This document shows, piece after piece, positions 34,534 to 43,757 of a stretch of DNA of 64,000 nucleotides. The notes beneath the pieces were generated by a model that did not search any database, was not told the origin of the DNA, and saw only the letters and a program-made list of their open reading frames with translations. A program made the position numbers and the translations under genes. The first letter of the stretch is position 1, and every line of letters starts with the position of its first letter. The DNA comes from Falsirhodobacter sp051195255 (GTDB taxonomy: Bacteria > Pseudomonadota > Alphaproteobacteria > Rhodobacterales > Rhodobacteraceae). The stretch lies in NCBI RefSeq assembly GCF_051195255.1, contig NZ_JBNJLK010000011.1:1-64000 (forward strand), read 5' to 3'.

Positions 34534-35245
34534 CCTTCTGACCGTCGAGAACCTTCGTGCCGGCTATGGCGAGGCCGTGGTGCTGCACGACCTGTCCCTG
34601 CGGCTGGCAAGTGGGGAGTCGCTGGCCGTTCTGGGTCGCAACGGCGTGGGAAAGACGACGCTTCTGGACAGCCTCATCGGGGTCACCCGCCGGTTCGACG
34701 GCCGGCTGACGCTGGACGGGCGCGACATCACCGCCCTGCCGGCCGAAGGGCGCGCCGCGGCGGGCATCGGCTGGGTGCCGCAGCAGCGCAACATCTTCCG
34801 CTCCCTCAGCGTGGAGGAAAACCTGACGGCCACCGCGCGCCCCGGCCCCTGCACATTGGCCCGCATCTACGAGATGTTTCCCCGGCTGGAGGAGCGCCGC
34901 ACCAACATGGGCGGCCAGCTTTCGGGCGGCGAACAGCAGATGCTGGCCATCGGGCGCGCCCTGATGCTGAACCCGCGCCTTCTGCTGCTGGACGAACCGA
35001 CCGAAGGGCTGGCCCCGATCATCGTGGAACAGCTTCTGGTGCAGATCCGCCGGATCATCCGCGAGGAAGGGATCGCCACGATCATCGTCGAACAGCACGC
35101 CCGCAAGATCCTGAAGGTCACCGACCGCGCCGTCATCCTGGACCGTGGCGGGATCGTACATGAAGCGGCCAGCGCCGATCTTCTGGCCGATCCGCGCCCG
35201 CTGGAACAGCACCTTGGTGCCATCGCGAGGGGAGCCGCCGCATGA
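34526..35245 (+). CDS. HAAT-type ABC transporter ATPase (LivF)
   Basis: A 239-residue ATPase from ATG 34526. Walker A reads GRNGVGKTT, the signature LSGGEQQMLAIGRALM, and Walker B LLLLDEPTEGLAP. It overlaps the end of livG by 8 bp and its own stop overlaps the P450 start. This ties the transporter translationally to the P450 genes. Confidence 0.92.
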   Translation: MPDLLTVENLRAGYGEAVVLHDLSLRLASGESLAVLGRNGVGKTTLLDSLIGVTRRFDGRLTLDGRDITALPAEGRAAAGIGWVPQQRNIFRSLSVEENLTATARPGPCTLARIYEMFPRLEERRTNMGGQLSGGEQQMLAIGRALMLNPRLLLLDEPTEGLAPIIVEQLLVQIRRIIREEGIATIIVEQHARKILKVTDRAVILDRGGIVHEAASADLLADPRPLEQHLGAIARGAAA

Positions 35246-36432
35246 GCCTCGATATTCCCGCATTGCCCCGATCCGACCTGGACCCGTTCAGCACCGACTT
35301 CTTCGACAACCCCTTCCCCGAGCATGAGAAGCTGCGCGATGCAGGGCCCGTGGTCTGGCTGGAACGGTATGGCGTCTACGGCATCGCCCGCTATGCCGAG
35401 GTGCACCGCGTTCTGAACGACTGGCGCACCTTCTGTTCGTCGCGCGGCGTGGGCCTTCAGGACTTCCTCCGGGAAACGCCGTGGCGGCCGCCCAGCCTTG
35501 TGCTGGAAACCGACCCGCCCGAACATGACCGCGCGCGAAAGGTGCTGGCCCGCGTGCTGTCCCCGATCACGATGCGGGAACTGCGGGACAGCTTCATTGA
35601 AACAGCCGACGCGCTGGTTCGGTCGATCCTGGGACGGGAGATCGACGGCGTGGCGGATCTGGCGCAGGCGTTTCCCTTGTCCGTCTTCCCCGGTCAGATC
35701 GGGTTGCGGACCGAAGGGCGCGAGCACCTGCTGCCTTACGCGGGTCTCGCCTTCAACGCCTTTGGCCCCGACAACGACCTGCGGCGCAGCGCGATGGAAC
35801 GGGCCGCCCCGCACATCGCCTGGGTCAGCGAGCAATGCCGGCGCGACAACCTGTCCCCGCACGGCCTGGGCGCCCGCGTCCACGCCGCCGCCGCCACGGG
35901 AGAGGTAACGGAGGAGGAGGCGACGCTGCTTGTCCGCTCGCTCCTGACGGCGGGGATCGACACGACCGTGAACGGCATCGGCGCGGCCCTTTACAGCCTG
36001 GCCCGCTTTCCCGACCAGTTCGCCGCCCTGCGCGCCGATCCCGCCCGCGCCCGCAACGCGTTCGAGGAGGCGATCCGCCTTGAAAGCCCGGTGCAGACCT
36101 TCTTCCGTACCACCACCTGCGACACGGAACTGGGCGGCACGCCCGTTCCGGAAGGGGCGAAGGTGCTGATGTTCCTCGCCTCGGCCAACCGGGATCCGCG
36201 TCACTGGGACCGGCCGGACCACTTTGACATCACCCGCACGACCAGTGGCCATGTCGGCTTCGGCGCGGGCGTGCACATGTGCGTCGGCCAGCTGCTTGCG
36301 CGGCTGGAAGGCGAGGCGGTGCTGCAGGCGCTGGCCCGCAACGTTGCCCGGATCGAGATCACCGGCGCCCCCGTTCGCGCCTACAACAACACGCTGCGGG
36401 GGCTGGCCTCCTTCCCCCTGCGACTGACCTGA
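35242..36432 (+). CDS. Cytochrome P450, CYP199A-like para-substituted benzoate demethylase
   Basis: A 396-residue P450 with heme cysteine C347 in FGAGVHMCVGQ, the I-helix oxygen motif TAGIDTT and EEAIRLESP with the ExxR glutamate. It resembles Rhodopseudomonas CYP199A2 along its length as I recall that protein: FCSSRGVGLQDF, RETPWRPPSLVLETDPPEHDR, REHLLPYAGLAFNAFGP and PVQTFFRTTT. The S-S-R segment and VRSLL (Arg-Ser) are the regions that bind the substrate carboxylate in CYP199A. Expected reaction: O-demethylation of 4-methoxybenzoate or related acids to 4-hydroxybenzoates. Ferredoxin and reductase partners are encoded downstream. Confidence 0.88.
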   Translation: MSLDIPALPRSDLDPFSTDFFDNPFPEHEKLRDAGPVVWLERYGVYGIARYAEVHRVLNDWRTFCSSRGVGLQDFLRETPWRPPSLVLETDPPEHDRARKVLARVLSPITMRELRDSFIETADALVRSILGREIDGVADLAQAFPLSVFPGQIGLRTEGREHLLPYAGLAFNAFGPDNDLRRSAMERAAPHIAWVSEQCRRDNLSPHGLGARVHAAAATGEVTEEEATLLVRSLLTAGIDTTVNGIGAALYSLARFPDQFAALRADPARARNAFEEAIRLESPVQTFFRTTTCDTELGGTPVPEGAKVLMFLASANRDPRHWDRPDHFDITRTTSGHVGFGAGVHMCVGQLLARLEGEAVLQALARNVARIEITGAPVRAYNNTLRGLASFPLRLT

Positions 36433-36442
36433 GGACATCGCC

Positions 36443-37627
36443 ATGCTGGACCACAGACTTGCCCCGCTGGACAGCACGATCAGCATCGACGAGCTGACCG
36501 TCGCGCCCTATCCCATCTATCGCCGCCTGCGGGCCGAAACGCCGGTGCTGCGCGTGACATCCGTCGGGCGCACGTTCCTGACCAAGGCCGCCGACTGCAA
36601 GTACGTCAAGGACACGCCCGAGATCTTCTCCTCGGACGATCCGAACACGCCGATGAAGCGCGCCTTCGGGGCCCACACGCTGATGCGCAAGGACGGCAAG
36701 GAGCACATGGCCGAACGCATGGCCATGGCCCCGGCTTTGATGCCCAAGACGGTCCAGGACGTGTGGGCCCCGCTGTATCGCCAGTTCGTGGACGAATACC
36801 TCGACCGTCTGCCGGTGGGCAAGATCGTGGACCTGCACGTCCTGCTGTCCGAACCGATCGCGGCGCGCATCCTGGCCCACATCCTCGGCATCCCCGAAGC
36901 CACGGACGCGCAGATGAGCTTCTGGTCGCAGGCCCTGATCGACGGGGCGGGCAATTTCGGCTGGCGGCCGGAGCCGTTCGAGGTGGCCGACCGTGCCAAT
37001 GCCGAGATGAACGCGATGCTGGCCCGCGCGGTGGAGCGGGTGCGCGCGGAACCCGACCGTTCCGCCCTGTCGGTGATGGTGAACGCGGAAAACCCGATCC
37101 CGGAAAGCCAGATCTTCGCCAATATCAAGATCGCTATCGGCGGCGGCATCAACGAACCGCGCGACGCTTTGTCCACCATCGTCTACGGCTTCCTGACCGA
37201 GCCGGAGCAGCTGGAGGAAACCCGTCGGGAAGGTGCGTGGGGCCCGGCGTTCGAGGAGGGCATCCGCTGGGTCGCCCCGATCCAGGCATCCTCCCGCCTC
37301 GTGCTGGAGGATGTGGAGATCCGGGGCTTCCGCATCCCCAAGGGCGACACGGTCATGACGATCCAGGCCTCGGCCAACCATGACGAGGAGCTGTTCGACC
37401 ATCCCGAACGCTTCGACGTGTTCCGTGCCCGAAACCCGCACCAGTCGTTCGGATCGGGCCCGCATCATTGCGGCGGGGCGCATATCGCGCGGCGGACGGT
37501 GGGCGCCATCATGCTGGAGGCGCTGTTCGAACGCTTCCCGAACATGAGCCTGCCGGACCCGGAGGCCGTGCTGTGGCGGGGCTTCGGCTTCCGCGGCCCG
37601 ATCAACCTGCCCGTCAAACTCGGCTAA
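36443..37627 (+). CDS. Cytochrome P450, second family, unusual I-helix
   Basis: A 394-residue P450 with heme cysteine C343 in FGSGPHHCGG. It is a different family from the first, beginning LDSTISIDELTVAPYPIYRRL. The I-helix reads IGGGINEPRDALST, so the usual acid-threonine pair of AGxDTT is replaced by Asn-Glu-Pro. Proton delivery must therefore differ. GAGGA precedes the ATG. It shares the ferredoxin and reductase with the CYP199A-like enzyme. The substrate is unknown; a later or alternative aromatic intermediate is possible. Confidence 0.87.
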   Translation: MLDHRLAPLDSTISIDELTVAPYPIYRRLRAETPVLRVTSVGRTFLTKAADCKYVKDTPEIFSSDDPNTPMKRAFGAHTLMRKDGKEHMAERMAMAPALMPKTVQDVWAPLYRQFVDEYLDRLPVGKIVDLHVLLSEPIAARILAHILGIPEATDAQMSFWSQALIDGAGNFGWRPEPFEVADRANAEMNAMLARAVERVRAEPDRSALSVMVNAENPIPESQIFANIKIAIGGGINEPRDALSTIVYGFLTEPEQLEETRREGAWGPAFEEGIRWVAPIQASSRLVLEDVEIRGFRIPKGDTVMTIQASANHDEELFDHPERFDVFRARNPHQSFGSGPHHCGGAHIARRTVGAIMLEALFERFPNMSLPDPEAVLWRGFGFRGPINLPVKLG

Positions 37628-37648
37628 GGCAAACGCAAGGAGAGCATC

Positions 37649-37969
37649 ATGAAGATCACGTTCATCGCGGCGGACAACACCACCACGGTCGTGGACGCCG
37701 TGGAAGGGGAAAGCGTCATGCGCGCGGCCGTAAGCAACGATGTGGACGGCATCCTGGGGGAATGCGGCGGCGCGATGATGTGCGCAACCTGCCACTGCTA
37801 TGTCGATGACGAATGGGCCGACGCCACCGGCCCGCAAGAGGACGGCGAAAGCGACCTCCTGGATTGCGCGGCCTCCGAGGTGCGGCCCACGAGCCGCCTG
37901 TCCTGCCAGATCCGGATGCGCGCGGACCTGGACGGCCTTGTTGTCCATCTTCCGGACTCGCAGCTTTGA
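37649..37969 (+). CDS. [2Fe-2S] ferredoxin of the P450 system (palustrisredoxin-like)
   Basis: A 106-residue adrenodoxin-type ferredoxin. Cluster ligands are C39, C45 and C48 (C-x5-C-x2-C in GECGGAMMCATCHC) and C86 in LSCQI. C50 is an extra cysteine and M43-M44 stand where small residues are usual. It matches the ferredoxins that serve CYP199A enzymes. AAGGAGAG precedes the ATG. It passes electrons from the reductase to one or both P450s. Confidence 0.92.
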   Translation: MKITFIAADNTTTVVDAVEGESVMRAAVSNDVDGILGECGGAMMCATCHCYVDDEWADATGPQEDGESDLLDCAASEVRPTSRLSCQIRMRADLDGLVVHLPDSQL

Positions 37970-37979
37970 GGGGGTGGCC

Positions 37980-39206
37980 ATGCAACGCGTCGTCATCGTG
38001 GGAACGGGTCAGGGCGGACAGCAGGCGGCGGTCAGCCTGCGGCAGGAGGGTTTTGCAGGCGAAATCCTCATGATCGGGGATGAAGCCGGGCTGCCCTATC
38101 AGCGCCCGCCCCTGTCCAAGGCCTACATGGCCAGCGGGGATGCGGATGCGCTTTTGCTGAAGCCCGCCGCCTTCTACGAACGCTTGTTGATCACCCTGCT
38201 CGGCCGCACCCGCGCCACACGGATCGACCGCGCCGCCCAAGAGGTTGAGACGGAGGACAAAACGCGGCACGGCTATGACCACCTGATCCTCGCCACCGGT
38301 GCACACAACTTTCGCCCGCCTTTGCCGGGGCTGGAGGCGGCGGGCGTGATGGAACTTCGCACCCTTGCCGACGCCGAACGCATCCGCCAGCGCCTTGGGC
38401 GGTCGCGCCATGCCGTCGTGGTGGGGGGCGGCTTCATCGGCTTGGAATTCGCGGCCATGGCCCGCGCCGCCAACGTGGCCGTAACGGTGATCGAGGCAGG
38501 TCCGCGCCTGATGGCCCGCGCCGTATCCCCCCGGATGTCGGACCTGTTCCTGACCCTGCACCGCGCGATGGGAACCGCCGTTTTGCTGGACACCATGGCC
38601 GCGGCCGTGATGACGGACGCAAGCGGCGCGGCCGCGGGCGTGATCGTGGCGGACGGGAGCGAGATCGCGGGCGATCTGGTGCTGATCGCCACCGGTGTCC
38701 GCCCCAATGTGGAACTGGCGGCCGAGGCCGGTCTGGCCTGTCGGAACGGCATCCTGGTGGACGGATCCCTGCAGACGGACGACCCCGCCATTTCGGCCCT
38801 TGGAGACGTGGCCGCGTTTCCGGGCCCCTCGGGGCATCCTGTCCGGCTGGAATCCGTTCAGGCGGCGGTGGACCACGCCCGCCACATCGCACGGCGGCTG
38901 ATGACGTCGACGACCACCCCCTATTCGGCGGTTCCATGGTTCTGGTCGGATCAGGGCCCCTACAAGCTGCAGATCGCGGGCCTGGCGACGGACGCCGATG
39001 ACTGCATCCTGCTTCCGCAGGCGTCGGGCGAACCGGTGGTCCTCCTGTTCCGGGAAGGGCGCCTGGCGGCGGTGGAAACGATCAACGCGCCGGGCCTCCA
39101 TATGGCGGCAAGGCACCTGATCGCCGCCCCGGCAAGCGTTCTGGAGGCCCATGATTACGATCTGCGTCAGGCCGCGAAAGCCGTCCGGGCCGAAGCGATT
39201 CACTGA
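37980..39206 (+). CDS. FAD-dependent ferredoxin reductase of the P450 system
   Basis: A 408-residue flavoprotein of the putidaredoxin/palustrisredoxin reductase family. It has the FAD motif VVIVGTGQGGQQAAVSLR, the NAD motif VVVGGGFIGLEFAAMA near residue 142 and the family ISALGDVAAFP block. Starting at ATG 37980, 10 bp after the ferredoxin stop, it gives the normal length. It ends the operon; no terminator hairpin is obvious. Confidence 0.92.
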   Translation: MQRVVIVGTGQGGQQAAVSLRQEGFAGEILMIGDEAGLPYQRPPLSKAYMASGDADALLLKPAAFYERLLITLLGRTRATRIDRAAQEVETEDKTRHGYDHLILATGAHNFRPPLPGLEAAGVMELRTLADAERIRQRLGRSRHAVVVGGGFIGLEFAAMARAANVAVTVIEAGPRLMARAVSPRMSDLFLTLHRAMGTAVLLDTMAAAVMTDASGAAAGVIVADGSEIAGDLVLIATGVRPNVELAAEAGLACRNGILVDGSLQTDDPAISALGDVAAFPGPSGHPVRLESVQAAVDHARHIARRLMTSTTTPYSAVPWFWSDQGPYKLQIAGLATDADDCILLPQASGEPVVLLFREGRLAAVETINAPGLHMAARHLIAAPASVLEAHDYDLRQAAKAVRAEAIH

Positions 39207-39478
39207 AGCAAAGCCACGCCGTTCTTTCATGAATTTCCACGCGTTCCCGCCCCTCCCGCGGGGATGGATGAAGCATGTCCCGATACCCTCAGAGCAGACA
39301 GACCCCATTCATCCGGTTCATACCCTCATTCACCGGTTGAACGTAGCGCAACGCACTTCCTCTCGAACGTGAGGCATCGGTCGGGAAGGGCCCCGGACCC
39401 ACGGAAGATGTCCGCATCCCTGCGGAGGAACTTCATTGAACATCAGGATGAAGGGGCGCTCGTCCTTCTGACCGGCCT
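39207..39478. other. Intergenic stretch after the P450 operon
   Basis: No supportable gene and no clear terminator. Short frames here lack ribosome binding sites and family features. Confidence 0.5.
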
Positions 39479-40170
39479 GTGCGCGGCATCAGAAATCATG
39501 CGCAAGAGGAGCAGCGACCGCCCGTGACGGTGCTGTTTTCCCCGGCGACCGCCACGGCGGAACGGCTGGGCGGATCGGGCGTGATGGCCTATTTGCCGTC
39601 GGACGATCTGCAGGGGCTGCACCAGGCGCGCATCGGCTCCTCCCGCGCCGAGGTGCGGTTTGCCGACAGCCGTTCTCCGGGCGCCCCGAGTCCGGAATAC
39701 GAGGGCGAGGGCAGCGCGCTGGTCCTGCCGCTGACCGTGATCAAGGTGCTGCCCGCGGCCAGCGGCACGAACTTCCTGCGGTTCACCTATGCCTTCACGC
39801 GCGGCGATACCGACCGGAACATCGCGCCGGAAAACGACAGCAAGATTTCCCGCGCCGTCGTCCAGTCCTGTACGCCCCCGCCACCAGCACGATCTATGGC
39901 ATGGGGCTGACACCGGAACATCGACGACCTGAACTCCACCGGCCCGACCGAGCGCGGGGCGTGGGGGCTGCAATTGGCGTTCGGCAAGGACTTCGCCGAT
40001 CCCCGGGCCGTCGCGTCGAAGACGGAATTCCAGACGGACACGACAAACTTCTGGCTGGACGGGTACCTGACATTGGACGTCCATCTCAACATCGACACTC
40101 TGCATCCAGGCGACAACCGGGGCCCCGCTGGCGGCGGGATCGAACAACTTCCCGACCCGCGTTTATGAAA
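39479..40170 (+). pseudogene. Unrecognised gene remnant, probably frameshifted
   Basis: Two frames look coding but are not joined. The first, to about 39,860, has a plausible protein texture (LFSPATATAERLGGSG, EYEGEGSALVLPLTVIKVL). The second (39,974-40,168) reads KTEFQTDTTNFWLDGYLTLDV. A frame change near 39,870-39,930 would connect them. I do not recognise a family and no ribosome binding site precedes 39,479. Confidence 0.35.
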
Positions 40171-40232
40171 ACCCGCCGGAAGCCCTACTGGCAGGAAGGG
40201 TGGCTGGCGCAGCATGACCGGCTGGTGACGCG

Positions 40233-40251
40233 GGCCCGGCCATGCCGGGCC
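40233..40251. other. Strong GC hairpin in the decayed region
   Basis: GGCCCGGC and GCCGGGCC form a perfect 8-bp stem around a CAT loop. No T tract follows on either side, so a terminator role is doubtful. It may be a leftover of a lost gene end. Confidence 0.4.
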
Positions 40252-40403
40252 GTGCGCCCCTGATCATGAGCGGCGATCGGCGCGGGAAAGCCTCATCGCG
40301 CTGGCGAGCATTCGCTTGAGGACAACCGGGTCGTGGCCGTGCTGGAACGGCCCCATCGGAACCGCCGAGGGCGGCTGGCCGTCCCGCGCGCGGGATCGGG
40401 CCC

Positions 40404-40586
40404 ATGCCCTCGACCGTGCCGGACTTCGAGAAAACGGCGAAGCTGCTGGAAGAACACGGGTTCACCATCGTCGACTTCACGCCGGAGCACGTCCGCATCC
40501 GGCTGTTCAAATGGAACGTCCATAACGAAGCCGCGGACGTCATCGATCGGCTGGAGCCGTTCCAGGACATCGTTTTGTCCGTCTGA
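40404..40586 (+). pseudogene. C-terminal gene fragment, possibly metallophosphoesterase-like
   Basis: A 60-codon frame reads FEKTAKLLEEHGFTIVDFTPEHVRIRLFKWNV split across its middle, then AADVIDRLEPFQDIVLS. The tail resembles the C-terminus of some calcineurin-type phosphoesterases, but this is weak. The preceding 100 bp hold a coding-like piece in another frame (EDNRVVAVLERPH). It is read as a decayed gene end. Confidence 0.3.
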
Positions 40587-40753
40587 AGTTATGCGGCTCA
40601 TTGGCCGCCACGCGGTTTGGGCATGCCCTCTTGCGCATGCAAATCCGCGCAGGCAGACAGGCCGGCATCGCGGGCCCCTGCAGGTCACACCTGCTTCCTC
40701 ATGACAGGGAGGGAGGCGGGGCCTGCCTCAGTGAAAACCGGACGGAGGATCTT

Positions 40754-42085
40754 ATGACGTTACGACACGGCGGCGGGACGGGGACTGTGCCGCAGGCGCT
40801 GAACCGGCACGACCTGCGCACGTTGGCCCTTTCGGCCATCGGGGGGGCGCTGGAATACTATGACTTCATCATCTTCGTCTTCTTCGCGTCGGTGATCGGC
40901 AAGCTGTTCTTCCCACCCGACATGCCCGACTGGCTGGTGCTGATCCAGACCTTCGGCATCTTCGCGGCCGGCTACCTCATCCGCCCGCTGGGCGGTATCA
41001 TCATGGCCCATTTCGGCGATCGCGGCGGCCGCAAGAAGGTCTTCGCGCTGTCGGTGTTCCTGATGTCGCTGTCGACCCTCGGGATGGCGTGCCTGCCGAC
41101 CTATGCCACCCTGGGCGTGCTCGCGCCCATCCTGCTCGTGGTGTTCCGCATGATCCAAGGCGCGGCCATCGGAGGCGAGGTCCCGGGCGCTTGGACCTTC
41201 GTGTCCGAACATGTGCCGGCCAGCCGCGTGGGCATGGCCTGCGGCTTCCTGTGTTCGGGCTTCACGCTGGGCATCATGCTGGGCTCGCTCATCGCGGCGG
41301 GCATCAACTGGGTCTTCACGCCAGAACAGATTGCGGGCGGCGCGTGGCGCATCCCCTTCTTCATCGGCGGCGTCTTCGGGCTTCTCGGCGTCTACCTGCG
41401 CCGCTGGCTCAGCGAGACGCCGATCTTCACGGCCATGAAGGAAAGCGGAACCCTGAACGGAAGCCTTCCGCTGAAGACCGTGCTGCGCGACCACCTGCAC
41501 GGGATCGTCATCTCGGCCCTGCTGACCTGGATCCTGTCGGCGGCCATCGTGGTGACCACGCTGATGACGCCCACCTTCCTGCAACGCCAATACGGCTATA
41601 CCCCGCTGGAATCGCTGCTGGCGGCAAGCTTCGGCACGCTGTTCCTGATGTTCAGCGCCGTCAGCTACGGGGCGCTGGTGGACCGAATCGGCAGCGCGAG
41701 GTGCTTCATCTTCGGGGGGATTGCCTTCGGCCTGTCGACTTTCGCGTTCTACACCTGGGCCGGCGTCTCGACCCCGGTGATGTTCGGGCTCTACGCGATC
41801 ATGGGGATCACGACGGGGATAGTGGGGGCGTCACCCTACGTGATGGTGCGGGCCTTCCCGGCGCCGGTGCGCTTCTCGGGCCTGTCGTTTGCCTACAACA
41901 TTGCCTATGCGATCTTCGGCGGGCTGACGCCGCTGGTCGTCACGTCGCTTCTCGCGGTTAATCCGATGGCGCACGCCTATTATCTGCTGTGCATCGCGGC
42001 CCTTGCTACTGGGATCGGCCTCTACCTGCGCACCAACAGCGCCAAGGTTGAAGGCGCCATCGGCTTCGGCCCTGCCCAAGGCTGA
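40754..42085 (+). CDS. MFS transporter, metabolite:H+ symporter (MHS) family
   Basis: A 443-residue permease with about twelve hydrophobic segments. The MHS opening GGALEYYDFIIFVFFASVI and the loop FGDRGGRKKVFALSVFLMS are both present, as is GGEVPGAWTFVSEHVP. ATG 40754 has GGAGG seven bases upstream. Family members move organic acids, betaine or proline with protons. It stands alone among gene remnants but is intact. Confidence 0.88.
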   Translation: MTLRHGGGTGTVPQALNRHDLRTLALSAIGGALEYYDFIIFVFFASVIGKLFFPPDMPDWLVLIQTFGIFAAGYLIRPLGGIIMAHFGDRGGRKKVFALSVFLMSLSTLGMACLPTYATLGVLAPILLVVFRMIQGAAIGGEVPGAWTFVSEHVPASRVGMACGFLCSGFTLGIMLGSLIAAGINWVFTPEQIAGGAWRIPFFIGGVFGLLGVYLRRWLSETPIFTAMKESGTLNGSLPLKTVLRDHLHGIVISALLTWILSAAIVVTTLMTPTFLQRQYGYTPLESLLAASFGTLFLMFSAVSYGALVDRIGSARCFIFGGIAFGLSTFAFYTWAGVSTPVMFGLYAIMGITTGIVGASPYVMVRAFPAPVRFSGLSFAYNIAYAIFGGLTPLVVTSLLAVNPMAHAYYLLCIAALATGIGLYLRTNSAKVEGAIGFGPAQG

Positions 42086-42089
42086 AGGG

Positions 42090-42107
42090 CCCCTGTCGAC
42101 ACAGGGG
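42090..42107 (+). terminator. Hairpin after the MHS transporter
   Basis: A 7-bp stem (CCCCTGT / ACAGGGG) around CGAC starts 5 bases after the stop codon. There is no T tract, so termination is uncertain. Confidence 0.35.
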
Positions 42108-42209
42108 GCGGCGGACGCAAACCCGCCGCCCACACGATAAACGCATCGGCCATCCTGAATCCCCACCCTACCTTGGACGCCTCCCGCGAGTTGTAACATA
42201 CGTAGTTAC

Positions 42210-42498
42210 ATGAAGCGCGACAGCCGCCGTTCCGCCGTCCTCCACGCGTTGCTGCATATGGCAGAGCAGGAGAGACCTATGACCTTCGAAGCGCTTGGCC
42301 TGTGCCTTGGCACCAATCCGGTGGTGGTTCGGCGCACGATGGGGCTCTTGGGCGAAGCGGGGCTTGTCGCTTCGGATCGTGGTCCTGCGGGGACGGCGCA
42401 TCACTGGGGACCTGTCCGCCGTAAGCCTGCGCCAACTTCACGAAGCGCTTGGAGAGCCTGCCATCTTCGCCATCGGCAACCGGAACGAAAATCCATGA
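42210..42498 (+). pseudogene. Rrf2/BadM-type regulator, frameshifted and 3'-truncated
   Basis: The N-terminus is a normal Rrf2 helix-turn-helix: DSRRSAVLHALLHMAEQE, LGTNPVVVRRTMGLLGEAGLV. The frame is lost after SDRGPAG; the continuation, LSAVSLRQLHEALGEPAIFAIGNRNENP, lies in another frame. The C-terminal third with its usual cysteine is absent: at 42,499 the sequence switches abruptly to a glycosyltransferase fragment on the other strand. No [Fe-S] cysteine cluster remains. Confidence 0.75.
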
Positions 42499-43138
42499 AC
42501 GAATTCGGCGGGCGGATGGAAAGGTTGCTCAGGCCTGCAGCGTGCTGTTCCAGGCTGTCCTCGTCCTTGGGTGACAAGGTCCATGCCTTGACAAAGACGA
42601 AGGGGATGTCCGGGCACGCCTCGGCCACCTTCAGCGCGATGTCCACGCCCTTGTGCGGGTGGGGATTGATGAAGGTGACGTTCTTGCGCGACGAGGAGGT
42701 GCGATAGCGGTCGGCCTCCACCATGGGATAGATGACGTCGGAGGAGATCCCGTCCGAGCGCCTGAAGCTTTCGGCGGTGAACCGGGAATTCGCGATAAAG
42801 GCAATGCCGTTCAACTCGCTCAGGCGGCCGCCGAGATCGTCGGTTTCCACATTGTGCAGGTAGATCACGCTCGGGATGTCCGTTCCGGCCATGGACGATG
42901 TGATGATCGTCCTTGAGCGGAGCCTGAAAATCACCTCGAACAGGGGAAGCAGGACGTCAGGCCGGGGGGTATCGTCCACATGCCCCAGGGCGAGACGGTC
43001 ACGATCACGGTACAGGGCGAGATCGCAATCATCGCATACGTCGCCTGTCCGCACTTCCGAAAGGCGCTGAAGCGCTTGCATCGGGGGTCGGGCTGGCCAA
43101 CCATCTCCAGCATGATCGCAGCCGAAGCCCCATGCCAA
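42499..43138 (-). pseudogene. Glycosyltransferase (GT4-like) fragment
   Basis: The frame contains IPSVIYLHNVETDDLGGRL, then FIANSRFTAESFRR and NVTFINPHPHKGVDIALKVAEAC, the acceptor-side half and hinge of a GT4-type enzyme. The C-terminal nucleotide-sugar site (ExxxxxxE) is missing because the sequence breaks at 42,499, and the N-terminus is uncertain. It is not expected to be active. Confidence 0.65.
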
Positions 43139-43517
43139 GCACGCCTGTCGACAACAAGGCCAATGCGATGGCCTTCTACGACCCGATGTTCAACCAGTGT
43201 GACCCGCGATCGGCCATCGAGCGGTTCACCGGAAATGTCTACATCCAGCACAATTCGCATGTCGCCGACGGCAAGGAAGCCTTCATCATATATTTCGAGC
43301 GGATGGCGACCACGTTTTCCGGCAAGTCCGTCCCTTTCGAGCGCAGCGTGGCGGAAGACGATCTGATCGTGCTCCACTGTCATCGATTTGGTCGGACAGC
43401 GACGAGTACGCTGGCATCGACACCTTCCGCTTCGACATGAACGGCAAGATCGTCGAACACTCGGACGTGCTACAAGTGATCACCCGAACGGCGGCGAATG
43501 CCAACGGCCTGTTCTGA
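43132..43517 (+). pseudogene. SnoaL-like / NTF2-fold protein, frameshifted
   Basis: The first frame reads NKANAMAFYDPMFNQCDP and YIQHNSHVADGKEAFIIYFERM, a SnoaL-like cyclase-fold protein. Near 43,385 the frame changes: SDSDEYAGIDTFRFD, then MNGKIVEHSDVLQVI follows in another frame and ends at 43,517. One indel separates the halves; repaired it would have about 128 residues. Confidence 0.7.
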
Positions 43518-43757
43518 GCCTGAGTCGGTAACCTTTGCGAAGCACGTCCGAATTTCCCGACTGCCCGGTCAATCCGCTTGGGCGAGGCGGTCGGCTACAC
43601 ATGTTGATCTGAAGATCGACCTGTGAGGTCTGCTCCCCGCACATTCAATACGTTATCCACATCCCATTCCGGCACTAAGAGAGGCTTTCAGAAGGAAAGT
43701 GACAGACCGAAGAAGGACACAGGTGCCGACCACTGCAGTGGTAACAGTATCGGCTCA

